Below, piece after piece: positions 1 through 14,246 of a DNA stretch of 64,000 bases. Numbering within the stretch: position 1 is the first letter of the stretch; every line of letters begins with the position of its first letter. The position numbers and the translations under genes were made by a program. The notes below the pieces were generated by a model, which ran no database searches, was not told the DNA's origin, and saw only the letters and a program-made list of their open reading frames with translations. Source of the DNA: Dicaeum eximium (taxonomy: Eukaryota; Chordata; Aves; Passeriformes; Dicaeidae); the NCBI GenBank assembly GCA_013396995.1, contig VWZP01008589.1, positions 119,379-183,378 of the forward strand, read 5' to 3'.

Positions 1-1058
1 TCCATCTGTAATACCTCCGATAAAGACTGTTGCCATATACATTTTTTAAAATTCAATAACAAATGTTACAGTACGAAGTATAGGTATTTATTTTAGTTAG
101 ATCAGGTTTACTTACAGTATTGCTGTTTTTCTGTAGCAAGAGTTGCATTGGCACAGGCATTTTCATGCGTATGGTGTGGAAGAATTGACAGCAGTTAACT
201 TGTGGAAAACATAAGGATACATACCAGTACTTTTGAACTTTCTTGAAATCAAATATGAAGAAACTCAACTGGGAATTTCAAGTGCATAATATGTCATGCT
301 ATTCTTATTTACTTATTTATTTGTAAGGCTGTGAGACCGTTTTGCCCATTTCAAACAAGTTGCTTGGTAAAACTTATCAGTAACCTTTCTCTTTTATCCT
401 ATGAATTATAAAGACTTGGAGGTACAGTCTTAGTGTAGCATGGATTTGTGTTTCATCTATATAGTCAGAATATAAAAGGATGGGAAGGAGGAAAAAGACA
501 TTTTAAATATTGAAGTAAGAAGAGTCGGTGAGAAATAAGTTCATTCAGGCCCTTTTCAAGAAACTTCTTTTGTTTGTGGAATGCAGGTAAATACCAGCAT
601 AGGTATGTAATGACATAAGATACACTTCCTGAAATCTTGGACTTGATGCTGGATGCGTATATTTGGAGAGGTGATGCTGATTAGGTCCTTTCTCTTTTCC
701 TAGTCCTCTGTTCATAACAAAGTTTCCATAGACTTCCTAATAAACATTTCTTAAGTGCTTTCCAACCTTGTGCCTACCTAGATATTGGGGCTGTGTGTGT
801 GTGTAATTGGTTACTTTGTTCTTGATGCTTCCCTCCAGCCTGTATTTGTTCTTGCCTCAGCTGTCAAAGCTGTGTGAACTTTGTATTACTTGACATTTTA
901 GGCATGTGAGAGCTGGCACGGAAGTGTATTTGCGGATTTTGTACAAAAGGAGACTTTTTCACTGTGTCCTCTTTCATGAAACAAAAACTTATTTGTCTCA
1001 AACCAAAGGATTCTTAACTTTTGAGACAGGGAATGATTAAGGTAACATTGTTTCTTTC

Positions 1059-1081
1059 TTTTTTTTTTTTTTTTTTTTTTT
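1059..1081. repeat. poly-T homopolymer (23 nt)
   Basis: An uninterrupted run of 23 T lies in the intron. It could be the reverse-strand tail of an old retroposed sequence or a simple slippage tract. No flanking duplication was recognised. Confidence 0.9.
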
Positions 1082-4000
1082 AATTTTTCCAGCATTAAGA
1101 TGCCCACTCTTTCTTCTCAAGATGGCACGTTTTGCCGTGTTTTGATACCTTTTCTCAGACATCAATTCCCTGAGCTTTCACTAAACTTTGTAGAGAGATC
1201 TGAAGGGATAAAAGGCTAAAAAATAAAATTACCCATAAATGTAGTGTTAGATGTCTGACTTTTACTCTGCGAAGGAATAAGGGCTCTGTGTAAGTGGGAT
1301 GGAATTTAGTCCCATGCTTCTCTTTCGTTGTGTGCAAAATCATGCTTTTTATTATTCCTGTATTTTTGATAAATAATTCCTTTAATATATATGTATGTAT
1401 TTTCAAGAGATTATATTTCTGATTTTGTCCTCATTTGAAAGCATTTATTTAAGAATTTTTATTAGAGTTAACTTTTTGTTATTAGACTAGAATTCACAGC
1501 TCTAGATATTTTATTTCTGTTACTTAATTTGTGCAAATAATGTTAAATCTGGTGCAATTTTTGTCTTGCAAGTTACTTTCATTTTCTGTTTGGCCAGTGA
1601 AAGTAAATGTTTCATTTTCTTAAATAAGCTAATACCATGCTGTGCATGATTGTAAGGCAAATACATGAGTTTAGAAATGTTATTATACTTACATTACATT
1701 CTTAAGTGATTTTCCTTGAATTTCAGTATTCCTATGTTATATTTTTCTAGAGTCAGCATGTGTGGTTTAAATCAATTGAACATGGCTTTGATAGTGTAGG
1801 CTCTTATTTCAGGGTGCTAATCTCATTCTGATATTGCCAGTATTAAATTTCTATTTGTGCTATAACGTAAGACCCCGTGAGAACTGAGTCCCTAGCAGGC
1901 CACTTTCAACATAGGTCTATCAAGGATGATGGGACGTCAGTAACAGATCTCAGGATGTTTTGTGTTCTCTTGCTTTTGTTGTGAAAACTTGGGAATTGTA
2001 AGATAGGTTCTTTTCTCTCTTTTTGAAACATTGAGGATTTCTCGCTATGGGGGACAGAAACTGAGGAATTTTGAGAGTTAACAGCTTATTTAAGAGCAGA
2101 GCAAGGCAGCAGAGTGAATTGTTTATACATTGTGGATAAGATACTTAAGTGTTGTGTTGCATTTTTAAGCTTTTTGACACCTTTGTTAGGGCCTTTGTTA
2201 CACGAGCAAGCTTTGGTGCTTCATTTGACTCCAGGGTAATTGTTTTTTTCATGTTGCAGTTTCCCTGTGGATATAGCCGCTCTAATTGTATGCTGTGGGT
2301 GAAAGCTGTGCATTTCTGCTGCATCCTTTATGTAGGCACGAGTGCTCATCCAAATGTGTGGTTAGTTGGATGAGGCAGCTGACCTGTCTGAAAAATGTAC
2401 AGTAATTTTAAGATGGCTCAGCTCTTTTTGTGTGCTACACCATGGGTCTTACCACCACCATGAAGGAGATGATAGGACTGGGTGTGGATGGATTGGAGAA
2501 TGTGTTGCAGTTGCTTCTTTTGGGAGCAAAGTGGACTTCAGCTGAATGAAACCAACTGTTGAGATTCACTTTGACAATTTAGAGCTGCCATATTAGAGCT
2601 ACTATAGGGATTTTTTTAAGGTCTTCTATGGTACAAGCATCATAGTGTAGATGATCACAACTAATATGTAAATTTTCTTATCCAGAATATTAAAGTAATT
2701 GTAATTTTCTCTGTTGAATTAGAATTTTATTCGTGGTGGTGGTGGTTGAGGATGGAGAAAGCTGGGACGTCACACCAAATAGGATGGCCCAGTATGTTTA
2801 ATAGGCAGTATGTCTTGGTCTCAGAAACTGTTGATGATTGTTTTGCAGCCATTTGTGCCTTTCTCTTCTGTGTGCCAGCCCCCAGTTATTAAATGTGATT
2901 TCAAGTGAAATTTTTCAGGCCATTCCACTGTTCGTTTTTTGTGGTGCAAACCTACATGAAGTTACAAAGAGTATCTGTGGGACTGGGACACGAAGTACAT
3001 TGATACTGTGTTTCTTTGTTCATGTAGTAGTTAAGTCTTCTAGGCAGAACTGTTGGTTACTATTTAGAAATTGTTTCTTAATAAGTAACCAGGTAATAAG
3101 TGGTTTATTTCTTTAGGATAGCTTTTTCTGTAAAGATATTCAAAGAAATAGGGAGCAAAATGAAAACTTAACTTGAATCAGAGAGCTGTGTTATCACCTA
3201 GTTTTTATTAACAGTATTTTGGGGACAGTCTGTACAATATTTTGGAAGGTGGTGTGAAAGACTTGGCACTGTGGATAAGAAAACCGAAGTATTCTGGTTG
3301 TTATCCTTAGCCAGAATTTTGGTGTCATTAACAGTGCTTCTGTTGGACATATATCAACTTATCTCCTCTGAGTTCTAAAAGACAAGTGCTTCTGCTCTAC
3401 AGACTATTCCTACAGTTGAGAACTCAGGTGATGTTAAAACCTCTCTATTCAAACTATTATATTTTGGTATGGGGAAACACTTGTTTGTTGTGGGTAGCAC
3501 CACTCATTTGTTTGTTCCACAGACAGTCAAGAGAATTGGCCAAGCCAAATGTTTTGTGCTAGTTCTTGCAAACTGGGACTAAGAAACACTGTTGAGAGAT
3601 GGGATGAAATCTAATATCAAGTTTCTAAAGTGTAACTTCTGTTTTAAAAGCCCCAAACCCAACAAAACCCACAAAACATTATGGGGGAGTTTAAGAAAGG
3701 CAAATAGCTACAGGTAATTAAACAGTAACAGGAACAGCTGAACATCTTAGTCCATAAGGCAAAAAATGCTGCCTCTGCTCACACCTCCTCATGTGGTAAG
3801 CTTGCAGCACACTGTTTATACTAAGGCTTGAATTTATCTGCTCTGGCCTCACAGCTATAAAAGCATTAAATAGTTGGAAAAATAATGTGTTCTTGAGATC
3901 GCTGGTTTCATATAGATGTATTTAATTAGAGAAAGATTAATCTCACTGTAAAATATTAGGCATTCTGATTAAAAATAATGGTTAAATATTCATATAGTTT

Positions 4001-4099
4001 TAGCTCAAGCAGAATTAGAAAGTATACAAGAAATATGTTTTGGGGAAAGTGGTTCTCCCTCCCTGTTGTTGTTTTTCCCTGCCCTGAATCTCCAGACCA

Positions 4100-4114
4100 C
4101 CCCCCCCCCCCCCN
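4100..4114. repeat. C homopolymer ending in an undetermined base
   Basis: Fourteen C are followed by a single N at 4114. The tract length is probably an assembly or read-quality limit, so indels should be expected here. It is intronic and does not affect the PHIP reading frame. Confidence 0.9.
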
Positions 4115-5726
4115 AATTCTTCAGAGAAAACTACTTGCATTTCATTGCAATTCCTTATTTTGAAGTGATAAGGCAGTGGTTGGTGGTACACAGTATTCTA
4201 TTAGATTGATGATCTAATATAGTACAACAATTACTGTAATTCAATTTGGGGCTTGTTTTGGGTAATATGTTACATAGCAGGATAGTTAAAGTGGGATAGC
4301 TGCTGGTGTTAGTAAGACTGAGCTCTCACATCTTGGAATATGGGTAGCTGACTGACGCAGGTTTTGTTGTTAAATGTCCTTGTGTGGAAATGTGTTTTTC
4401 TGAAACATATTTACAGCCAACCTGGTAGTTGAACATGTTGACTGTTAGCAAGGTGAGGGGGGAACTAACAATTTTTTGAGAGAATGTTTCAGTGTGTGGA
4501 GTATTTGGAACACTAGAATAAGGTCATGTTTTACTTGATGTCTAAAACACTGGTGGTGAATAACTGCATTATGTATCGCAAATTTAACTAAAGAGTCTAG
4601 GTCAAATCACAATTCTTTTGTTTCATTCATTGTGATTCTGATGCTGAATTATGCTGCAGAGTCATGCAGAATGAAAATATAAGCACTTAGGTCTATTTCA
4701 AAGGTAATGAAGGTTTGTATGTTAGTCCCGATAGCTGTGTAGCTGCATTTTGTGTATTCCTGTGCTGCTTGTTTGGAATAGGTGAAGTTGGAGGTAGTCA
4801 GTAAAGGGAGAGGTTTGAGGGTAATGCTGCTTCTGATTTTCTAGAAAATTATATTTATGCTTAACATCTGAAAATTTTGAACTTGCTAACAGAGTTCTAA
4901 TTTATGTTACCGTAATAGTTAAGAAGTGTTAACATATGTGAAAAGACTGTGTTAACAAAGAGCGTTTATTATTTTACCTTTAAAGCACATCTTCTATGCA
5001 TTTCTTTTGGAAGAACAAAGCAGAATTAGACATTGAAGAAAGTCTAATAGGGCAAGGAAGAAAAATAGCTAGAATTTCAGCAGAGATGGCACAGAAAAAA
5101 TCCTGTGCTTTTTAGGCTGTTTGACATCACACTTTTGGCATATAATTTTAAAATTCCTGTTTGTAAAGTCCAGTTTTCACTTTCATTTAGAGCTGTATGA
5201 ATTTTAAATACTTGTACATGTGTTATTTTTTTCCTTTTGCTTTCCTTTCTCCTCTTGGAATCAGAGATTGATATAAAACCAAATTTTCTTCTATTCTTTC
5301 ATTCTATTAAATTAAAATTTCATTCTGAGTTGTCTTGAGCCTTTCTGTTTCTGACAAAGCTTCTAAAGTTACCATTAAAACAAAAGTTTATTTATTTTGT
5401 TTTGTCTTGAATCTGACTTGAAAGTACTCTGGATGTGGATTTTTTGGGTTGTAGAGTGTAGTTTTTTTCATTCTAGGTTCTTTTTGCAGTTTGTCAGTGC
5501 AAGAGTTGTTTCCTGGTAGGCTGCACCATAGAACAATCTAAATAATTTTAGTTTAATGTATTAAATAAACTTACCTTGTTCTGTCTTGATTTGTTGCTAC
5601 CAAGTTGTGGTTATCCTTTCTGCAATTCTCATTTTTCCTTTTTCAAAAGGGAGAAATTGGGTGAATTTCTGTTGCACAGTTTTTTAATTTGTGACTCCAG
5701 TATAATAGTCACACATACAAATTAGC

Positions 5727-5850
5727 ACTGGAACAGACTTCCTAGAGAGACAGTCAAAGCCCCAAGTCTGTTGCTGGCTGAGACATTTGGACAATGCCCC
5801 TGACACTGTACTTTAACTTTTGGTCAGCCCTGAAGTGGTCAGGCTGTTAG
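5727..5850 (+). mobile_element. CR1 LINE 3' fragment (degraded)
   Basis: The words 'ggaacagac', 'cagtcaaagccccaag' and 'gacatttggacaatgcc' occur in the same order as in the region just upstream of the 3' end of sauropsid CR1 elements. The copy is short, lacks the final octamer repeats and is diverged. The orientation is inferred as sense. Family assignment rests on remembered consensus. Confidence 0.65.
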
Positions 5851-8847
5851 AGTATATAAAGAATTTTTTTTTTAAATGAAGAAATTATGTCACTTGGAGA
5901 AAATTAATAGCCTGTTTTTAATAAGTTATTCAAGATCCACGTTTTGTTTGTTTGTAGAAGAAGAAAAGCAAAAAAAAAAAATCAGTCCAAATAAAGACTT
6001 TAATTAAGTTTTCCTATCTGATTTTGCAGAGAAATGAAACCTACATTTTAATTTAAGTTTCTTGTGTGTACTTGGGCTTTATGGAGGAAAATGACAGCCA
6101 AATGTTGACTGTGCATGGTTCATGAAATAGCTCTATAAACTTCCTGGAACTGACAAGTGTTTAAATGGGCAATGCCACTTCTGTTTTGGCAAAGCCGTAC
6201 AGCTCGCTAAGTATTTTGAATCAGTTTGTTAATGAGCTGCTGCAAATGCTGCTTAGTAGTGAACTATGATTACTTAGACAAATACTGTGAAGAAGCATCA
6301 CACAACTACTGCATAATGTGGCATAAATAGCTCTTTTCACACAAATGGATTTAAATGAGAAGAGACTGTAGTGTGGGTGTAAGGTATATATTGAGATCTT
6401 TAATACAGGTGATCAAGAACAAAACAGACAGATACCTCTTATCAAAACATTTGCTTTAAAAACTGCAAAAGGAATTGAGCCTACCTAGTTTCTGCTAAAA
6501 TAAAAAGTAAGCACATGGCTGATGACAAATCATGAGAAATATGACTCAAGATGTCAGCTTGGTGTAGTTTTGGAATGTGTTGACGATTATTTACTCCATT
6601 TACTTTAGATTTTGTGTATTTCTTAGTATGCGTAAAACTGTAGGGTCTTGAGCAGGATAAAATGACAACTGTATTGTGTATTTAGTTGTGTTATTCATGG
6701 TTAAACCAAAAAACTCGGTAGTTATTAATCTTTGACAGATTAATTCAGATTCTGCAGATGTAAATTCTGGTTCCAGGTGGAATTAAGCAAAGAGCAGTGT
6801 TTGTTACGCTTTGTGCTCCTTTTGATAGGAGAGAGGAGAACAAAAGCTAAGGAAAGGGATCAGGGCTATTGATGACAAAAGGTGTATACAGCTTCGTAGC
6901 TTCTTATGGCTGTTTAGATATTTTAGAGCTCTCATACATGTATTTTGTCTGATTACTCCTTTAAGCAGAAAAAAGCATGTAGATTTGTTATTCTGATTAA
7001 GTTTTCACATCACAATTATTCTGAATTATTTTTTGCCACTCTTCTGTGTGCCTGTCTGATGACATCGAATTTAGCAATTTTAAATTAACTGATCTTTATG
7101 AAGAGCTGAAATTTTATTTCAGTGAAATTTTTAATTTTTTTTTTTTTTTAAAGAAAACATTTTTTTCACTTATGTGAATTTTACAAGTTATTTAACTTTT
7201 AGGCAGCCAAATTCAGACAGCTTGCAAGGCTTTCTACAAATGTAATATAATCCACAGAAGGAAAGCCCCTCTTTCCAGGAAGCAGCTAAACATTTGCCTG
7301 CTGATGGGAAGGAGTAAATGAATTCTTATTTTGCCTTGCTTGCTGTGCAGATTTTGTTTTTCTTATTAAACTATTTTTATCTAAACCCACAAGTTTTTTT
7401 CTCTTCTATCCGTCTGATTTTCTCCACCATTCCACTGCAGTGAGAATGTGCAAGTGGCTGCAGAAGGCTGAGCTGCTGGCCAGTGTTCCACCATTCCACC
7501 AAGGAAGGAGAGAGAAAGCTTTCCCTCCTTCACTAAGAGATTGTGGTGGTGGTGGCAATTACTGGTGTAAGCAAGGTTTTTCCAGAACCTCAGTTTCAGA
7601 CATCAGCACTCTTTATGTTAACAAACTGCTGGAGTACATGAAATGATTATGGTGTGTCAGCAAGATAGGAGCACATTTGATGAAGAATGAGGTATATTCT
7701 GGCAATTGAGTGTAATACAGAAGCATCACTCTGCCTAAGTGACAGTCAAGACCTCCTCTAGTTACAGAATAATAAAACAACGCAGCTTTTTCTTCAGTAT
7801 TTTGCTGTTTTCTTCCCTTTTTTATGAAGTAAAACTGTGAAGATGTATTTCAGGCAGTATGAAGGGCAAAACAACTACATGCCAAATGCTATGCCAGAAT
7901 TGGAGAAAACTTAGTCTATTCTCCCTCTTAATTTTTTTTTTTTTTGTTAGTCCAAATTGACAATAGCTTATGCACTTTAAAAATGCTATTTCTTAACCAA
8001 AAGCCTTATGTTAGTAGGATTTTTACTGTTGTCACATACATTTCAAAAGCATTTTCCCCCCTTGTAATTTAAGACAGTTCTCTGATGTAGAATTATGGTA
8101 GTTCAAAAGAATAAACTGTTTTTATCTGGCAGTGATTAAAGGTGGCTTATTATCAAGTGGTGAGAAATTATGTTGCTGGTAATAGGAGCTTGTTTTTGAA
8201 CTATGTAATTATGACCTATTACAAAAACTTGTCATGTTTATAGATGCAATAGGGAAGACATATACCAATTAAAAAGTTGAATTACTTGAACCAACATTTT
8301 TGTTTAAAAGCTTTAGATGTAAAATAAATCAAGCCAATTGTGAAGTTTCAAGGTGTTTTAACTTAGGTAAATTGAGGCAGAATGTTTTTGCATTTTCTTT
8401 TACAAGAAAACATTTACAATACGTTTGGTATTTGTAATTCTTGAAAGAAGTAAATGTTGCTGTCTTTACAATCTGTCTCATCTTTATCTTACAGTAATTT
8501 AAATTGACCAGACCACTACTTAAATGTAATATTGAATATATACTTTACACTCTTTTACTGTGATTATAAGGGAGCTTTTTAGTGTATGACCAACTGTGCC
8601 TTGAAGTCAGAAAGTAGTAAATACCAACAGTTCTCTGTACAATGTGGCATGTGCTGAATAGAAGAATTAATTAGGACCAGCTGGAATGAATTATTGTACT
8701 TAAAGGTCATTATTTGTTTTTTTCCTTTAATATCCTATAATTTTCTTATGAATTTGTGTAACAATCTGGGGGGAAAGATTGAACCGGTAATGCGTCAAAA
8801 ATATTGTATTCTTTCTCAAATGTTTTGTTTGCTCTTTGATGTAATAG

Positions 8848-9012
<165 letters not shown>

Positions 9013-9104
9013 TGAGAATTTTGAGGCTTCTTGATATTTCATACCTTTCCTGTGGTTTTGCATGAAAAAGCTCATTTGCCTTCATTTTTTGGTGTGATTT
9101 TTAA

Positions 9105-9260
<156 letters not shown>

Positions 9261-12200
9261 TGATTGATTAATATGATGGTGAGAGATAAATATTAGTTCT
9301 GTTTATATTTATTCTTGTTAGTGTCACATACCTTACTTCTAGTGCTTTTATTAAAATGCTGTGTTTCTGTATTTATTGTAAAATTTTCCCTGAAGCTAAT
9401 TTTGTCTTTGAAGTATGAAATTGAGTAAAATGTATTTAAACAATGACTACATATGAACAAAACTCTAAGAAAGATATAATAACGCTGCCAGTAGATAAAT
9501 AGTTAGTATTATAGGGCAGCAAGGCCTGCACCCATTTTTAGGAAAAGCAAGTCATGTAAACTGGTAATGGTTTCCTTTGGAAAAATTTGAGTCTTGTAGA
9601 AGTTATTCTTTTTGCTCTCTGGTCCATTCACTAATTTTGTAGCTGTCCTTTAGCTTTCTCTGCTGTGCTGTGCTCTATCATGAAGCATGCACGTGCTGTC
9701 TGTACTGTTGAAAAACTGAAAGCTGGAGGTCAGAGGTATTCCAGTTTTTATTTCTAAGCTCTTGCATAGTCACTGAAATGTCTGTTAGCTTTCATGTTTG
9801 AAGAACAAAGATACGTGTTTGTTTAGTTGCTAGAAGGATCAAGATGTGATATTTTAGAAGATTCTTTAAGGAGTGCCCTTTTTCATTTTTTCGTGTATAG
9901 AAAAATGAGCAGAATCACTGGCATTTTTTCATCTTTCTCTATTGATGTCCACTGAAGGAGGAATGATTAAGACCAAATTGTCTGTGTGGATTACACCAGA
10001 AAAGGACTGGTTTTTTTTACTAAAATGGTAGTTGCAGATAGATGTGCAGTGTTGGATGAGAGTGGGCAGAGAATATGTAGTTGATTGGCTCTGGATTAGG
10101 TGCAGCTGCTGCTGCAAAAACAAAGGTTTCTGTCTTGGCAGAAAAATAAGAGAATACTGCAGATATATAGGGAAACTAATATATAACAATGTATATGAAA
10201 AAATATATATACATACCCTATATATAGTATCACTGTATAAATATATAGACAGACACTATTACGAACAGAAACTTTTTAAATGTAACTTGCCATGGCGATT
10301 TTTCAATCTCTAAACTCCTTTTGGAGGCTTTTCGTAGCCTCTAAGTTTTTAATGAATTTAAATAGATACACATAACCTACATAAAATGTAAAATCAAGAG
10401 AGGTTAATTTGAGGTATTTGTATTTTTTCTTCAGTTGAAGGAACTCAAAATTATATCTCAAAGTACACACCATTACACTTAATCCAGAGAATTGTAGTTC
10501 TCTCCCAACAGCTGAAGCAGAACCATGCTAGAGCTAAACTCTCAGGTTCAGCACAGCCAATTTTGACTTGGTAGGTGGCAAAGTATTTAGTGTCCTAGTA
10601 GCACTTCCATTTTAAACCACAAGTTACATGCTTTCTATGATATTTCTGTAGAGGCTTAGACTGTAGGTTGAGAACATGGTTTTGCTTGCTGTTTAGAGCT
10701 GAACTTCAAGAACTCCTCAGCTGGTATGTGTATGGATCAGAAGAGGTTCATTTGAACCCTAATGTAGTATCTGCATTGTTCAGTGTGGTTTTGTTTAGAG
10801 CCACTAGTCTGTATTCACTTAGAGGGCGTTTTCTGTGTTGTACTCTAGGTGTGTAGGAGAAAATGCTTGTTGCTGGTTAGAAAATTCCCTTCTTGAGTGG
10901 TTGTGCAATGACTTGATGATGATAATCTTGGAAAATCTTGGGCTATTTTTGCAAGGTGACTGTAGGACTGAGCTTTTTAATAGCTAAGACTTCTTTAGTG
11001 GTTGCTTAGCTTTTCTTGTGAAGAAATTTTAAAACATGTTGGAGGAATCAGAATGGTTGAGGACTGTTTTATGTTGTACTGTAGCTTACAGTGTATGGTA
11101 GTTGGTGTATACTTTTTAAAGGGAAAAAGATTAGTGTATGAGATCTGTGGTATCTGAAGTTCAAAGAAAGCTGTAGAGCTGCTGTGGCAGTAAAATGAAA
11201 TGTTAAGAAAAATAACTTTCAGACTCTCTTTAGAGAAGAACAAGTCAGGCTTTCTAAACAAATGTTATTTTTATTGAACCTTTTGCAGAGCACTGAATGT
11301 TTGCAAAATTACAGTTATTTCAAATACCACTTTTTTCATGACCAGTAATTTCCTTTTCCAAACATTCATATAAGTGCTGGTAACTGAATGTTTTCGGCTG
11401 TGAAGTGTATTTGGATTTTTGCGATGTTTGGTTGAGAGCTGTATGCCAAAGCATTTACTTTTGATTTATCTTATTCTATCTGCTCTGATCTCTCAATGAA
11501 ATAAAGAACTTGAATAACTTATTTTATAAATTGAATTAGATTTTTTTTTTCTGTTTCCTTAAACAACTTCCAGTTTTCCCCAGAAAGACTACATTCTATA
11601 TAAAAAAAAAAGTTAGAACCTATTATTTTTCAGGCTGCATGTGTTTCAGGTAGATAACCTACTAATGTTTGAGGAACAGAAACAAAGACACTGAAATTCT
11701 TCTGTGTTGTGCAGGAAAACTTAACTTACATTTCAGTGAATGTACAAAGTTAATTTATTTCCTAATGTGATGAATCAATGCAGGTGTGATGCTGATGGGA
11801 TATTATTTAGAATTATTTTTGTGTATGGTGTGCCAACTGCCTTGTAGGTAGCTGGTTTATACCAAGTAAAATAGATCTTTACAAATACATATTTCCTCTG
11901 AAAGCTACCTACAGAGTATCTGTAGAACGTGATGAAAAGTAGAACTTGAACGTGGAATAGTCTTTGTCCAGTTGCTCTCACTTGTGCAATGTATCTTATA
12001 AAAAAGTTGCTGAAGTGCTTAATAAAGAACAGAAGCAGCTAAGTCATATGCTAATTTGTTTTGTTGAAGGGTCTCATTTTCGTGGATGCAGAAAGAGAAA
12101 AAGAGCTCTTTTTCAGTAATTTTAGGGAACTGCTGAAAAAGGAGTGAACCTAAGCATAAACCTTTGAGAGCTTTGAGCTCAGAACTCTTGGGAAAGCTGA

Positions 12201-13027
12201 CCACTTGGGTGTGAGGACTTGAATGAGACTGGCTGTTTGCCCCAGACAAAGAAGATTATTTTTCCTGACCAGCAAAAATATCTGCCTTTGAAAACGAGTA
12301 TTTCACAGTTTTGCAGAGTAGTCAACCTCAAGAAAAGTTCTGAGGCATTTAAAATCTTTTCAGTATGTTATTAAGTGGTGCTGGTGTTTTGGCTGTAAAG
12401 AGAATGCCAGGTTCTGAAAGCAGTGTAAATGTTTATTTTTAGAAATACAGTAAGTACTTTAGGCCTGTGCATTTATATTAAAAGATCTGTATAAAAGTAA
12501 CATCTTGTTATACATGTTTAGTCAAGTCTAGAGTGAATTATACTAAAGTAAATTACTTGTTAGTGTGCAAGAATAAATGAGCTGTAGAAGTTAGGGAACT
12601 TTGAGTAAAGTACCAGTGGAACTATATAGTGAAAGCAAGTGGGCTGTTACTGAAGTCAGCAAAGTTTGGAAATATTTGAGATTGTATAGCTTTCTTTTGT
12701 TCTTGCTTTCTGCCTCTTGAAATATCTCACCTCTTACCACTCTGAATTAGGAAGGTTTGGAAGTTGCTTTCATCAAGCAAATGAATATTGTATGTGAAGT
12801 TTGAGGTGTATATAGAATTTTTGTGTTTTCAGAAATACTCCAGTTAGAAGCTGATATTCTTTTACCTTCACAATATGACCAGAGACAAGTTCTGGCTTGA
12901 TAACATAGTGAGCTTGATCATTTTACTTGGTTGACAGTCATCTCTAAGTCAAGAGGCTTGGAATACTGTCTAGAGTTCAGAAGCTGAACAGACAAATGGT
13001 AGGAAGTTAAAAGTCAGTTCAAGCTGG

Positions 13028-13028
<1 letters not shown>

Positions 13029-13065
<37 letters not shown>
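13029..13065. repeat. poly-T homopolymer (37 nt)
   Basis: This is the longest homopolymer in the window, with 37 T followed by a T-rich shoulder. It reads as a possible reverse-strand poly-A tail. CR1 does not end in poly-A, so if it is a tail it belongs to another retroposed sequence. The downstream 180 bp were not recognised. Confidence 0.9.
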
Positions 13066-14179
13066 CTTTTGTCTTATATGTCTTTGAAGAAGGGGGAAAA
13101 AAGCCTTGAGCAGCACCAAACTGAATGCTTGATACATTCAGTCTTACTAGCTTGGAGAGTGAAAGGAGTTGTCGAGCAGTCTCTACTATTATTTCTAACA
13201 GCTCTGAATTCCATGGTATTCATTAGAGGCCTGTCTAGCCTCTTAAGTTAATGAAACTTGATTCAATAAGGGTAAGATTTGTAAGTAAATTATATCCTTT
13301 GGGTATCCTTCCAGGATTCTTCTGAATCTGGTTCTATTTTTGTGTGACTGGAAGGGGAATGAAGTTGGATTCTGGTTTTCAGAACAGAACTTCCATTAGT
13401 TAAATACAACTCCAGAAAGGAAGAAAATGAAAGATTGTGTATGCATTTTAAAAATGTAACCTATACATGGTACAAAATTAAATTTGATTTATCACTGGCT
13501 ATTGGATAAGGCAAACTACTATCCCCCATCTTTAAGGCATATTCCATATTCAAGGATAAGACCATGTAAATAAGGAGATTTTTTTTTTTAAGGAGAATTG
13601 ATCGCTTTGGTAAAATTAAAAAGTAGAAAGAAAGCCAAGTGGAAAAAAAAAGAGGGCTAATACTGCCGTATCTTTCAAACCCCCAAATTTATCTTCCTTT
13701 TAACAGATTTCTGTTTTTCTTTGAGCTGCCTGTTCTATTTTGGATGGGGAATGAGTTTGGGAAGTTCTGAAACTTTGAAGGCATTCATTTGGTGCCTGTT
13801 GCATGCCTTTTGAGTGGGAGAAAAATCTATCATCCTTTGTAAGTTCCACTGAAAACTCCTACCACTTCATTCAGCTTTGTTTGATTTTTACATTGTTCCA
13901 CAGGAAACCAAACAAATAAGGTGTTTCTGACGCTTTGAGATGCGTGGTTTTGAGATTAAGGTTGTTTGCAGCAGTGAATTGTGACAGCAGAAGCAATCTT
14001 TTAAAAAACAAAGTTGCATTTTAGGTTCCTGAGTGGCCCTTATGAAAAAAAGGAATTTAAACTCTTATATTTCGAGCTTTTAGGTCAAGAATGGCAGGCT
14101 TTTTCTCTACGCCACTTGCATTTTTAAACTCGTAGAGATTAGAGTTAAAGGTTCTGTGCAGTATTTGGCCCTTCTTTCA

Positions 14180-14246
14180 AAGGAGGGTTAGACTAGATGA
14201 TTTTTAGAGATCCTTTCCAACTTCAACCCCTCTGTGATTTTGCAGT
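14180..14246 (+). mobile_element. CR1 LINE 3' terminal fragment
   Basis: The segment carries the typical CR1 3' end: 'gggttagactagatgat', then 'gatcctttccaacttcaac' and a 'ctgtgatttt' terminal word related to the CR1 octamer. Only about 70 bp are recognisable. It ends directly against a second, longer CR1 copy. Confidence 0.75.

Larger units (their letters stand above)
1..8847 (+). other. intronic sequence upstream of first exon in window
   Basis: This 8.8 kb AT-rich stretch has no ORF resembling a known protein and is taken as a PHIP intron, because exon 1 of the window begins mid-protein at a splice acceptor. It holds a 23-nt poly-T run (1059-1081), a 14-nt C run ending in an undetermined base (4100-4114), a CR1 3' fragment near 5727-5850 and a T/A-rich tract near 7130-7150. 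An earlier PHIP exon could lie further upstream, outside the window. I found no match to the earlier PHIP residues here, but short exons can be missed by eye. Confidence 0.75.
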
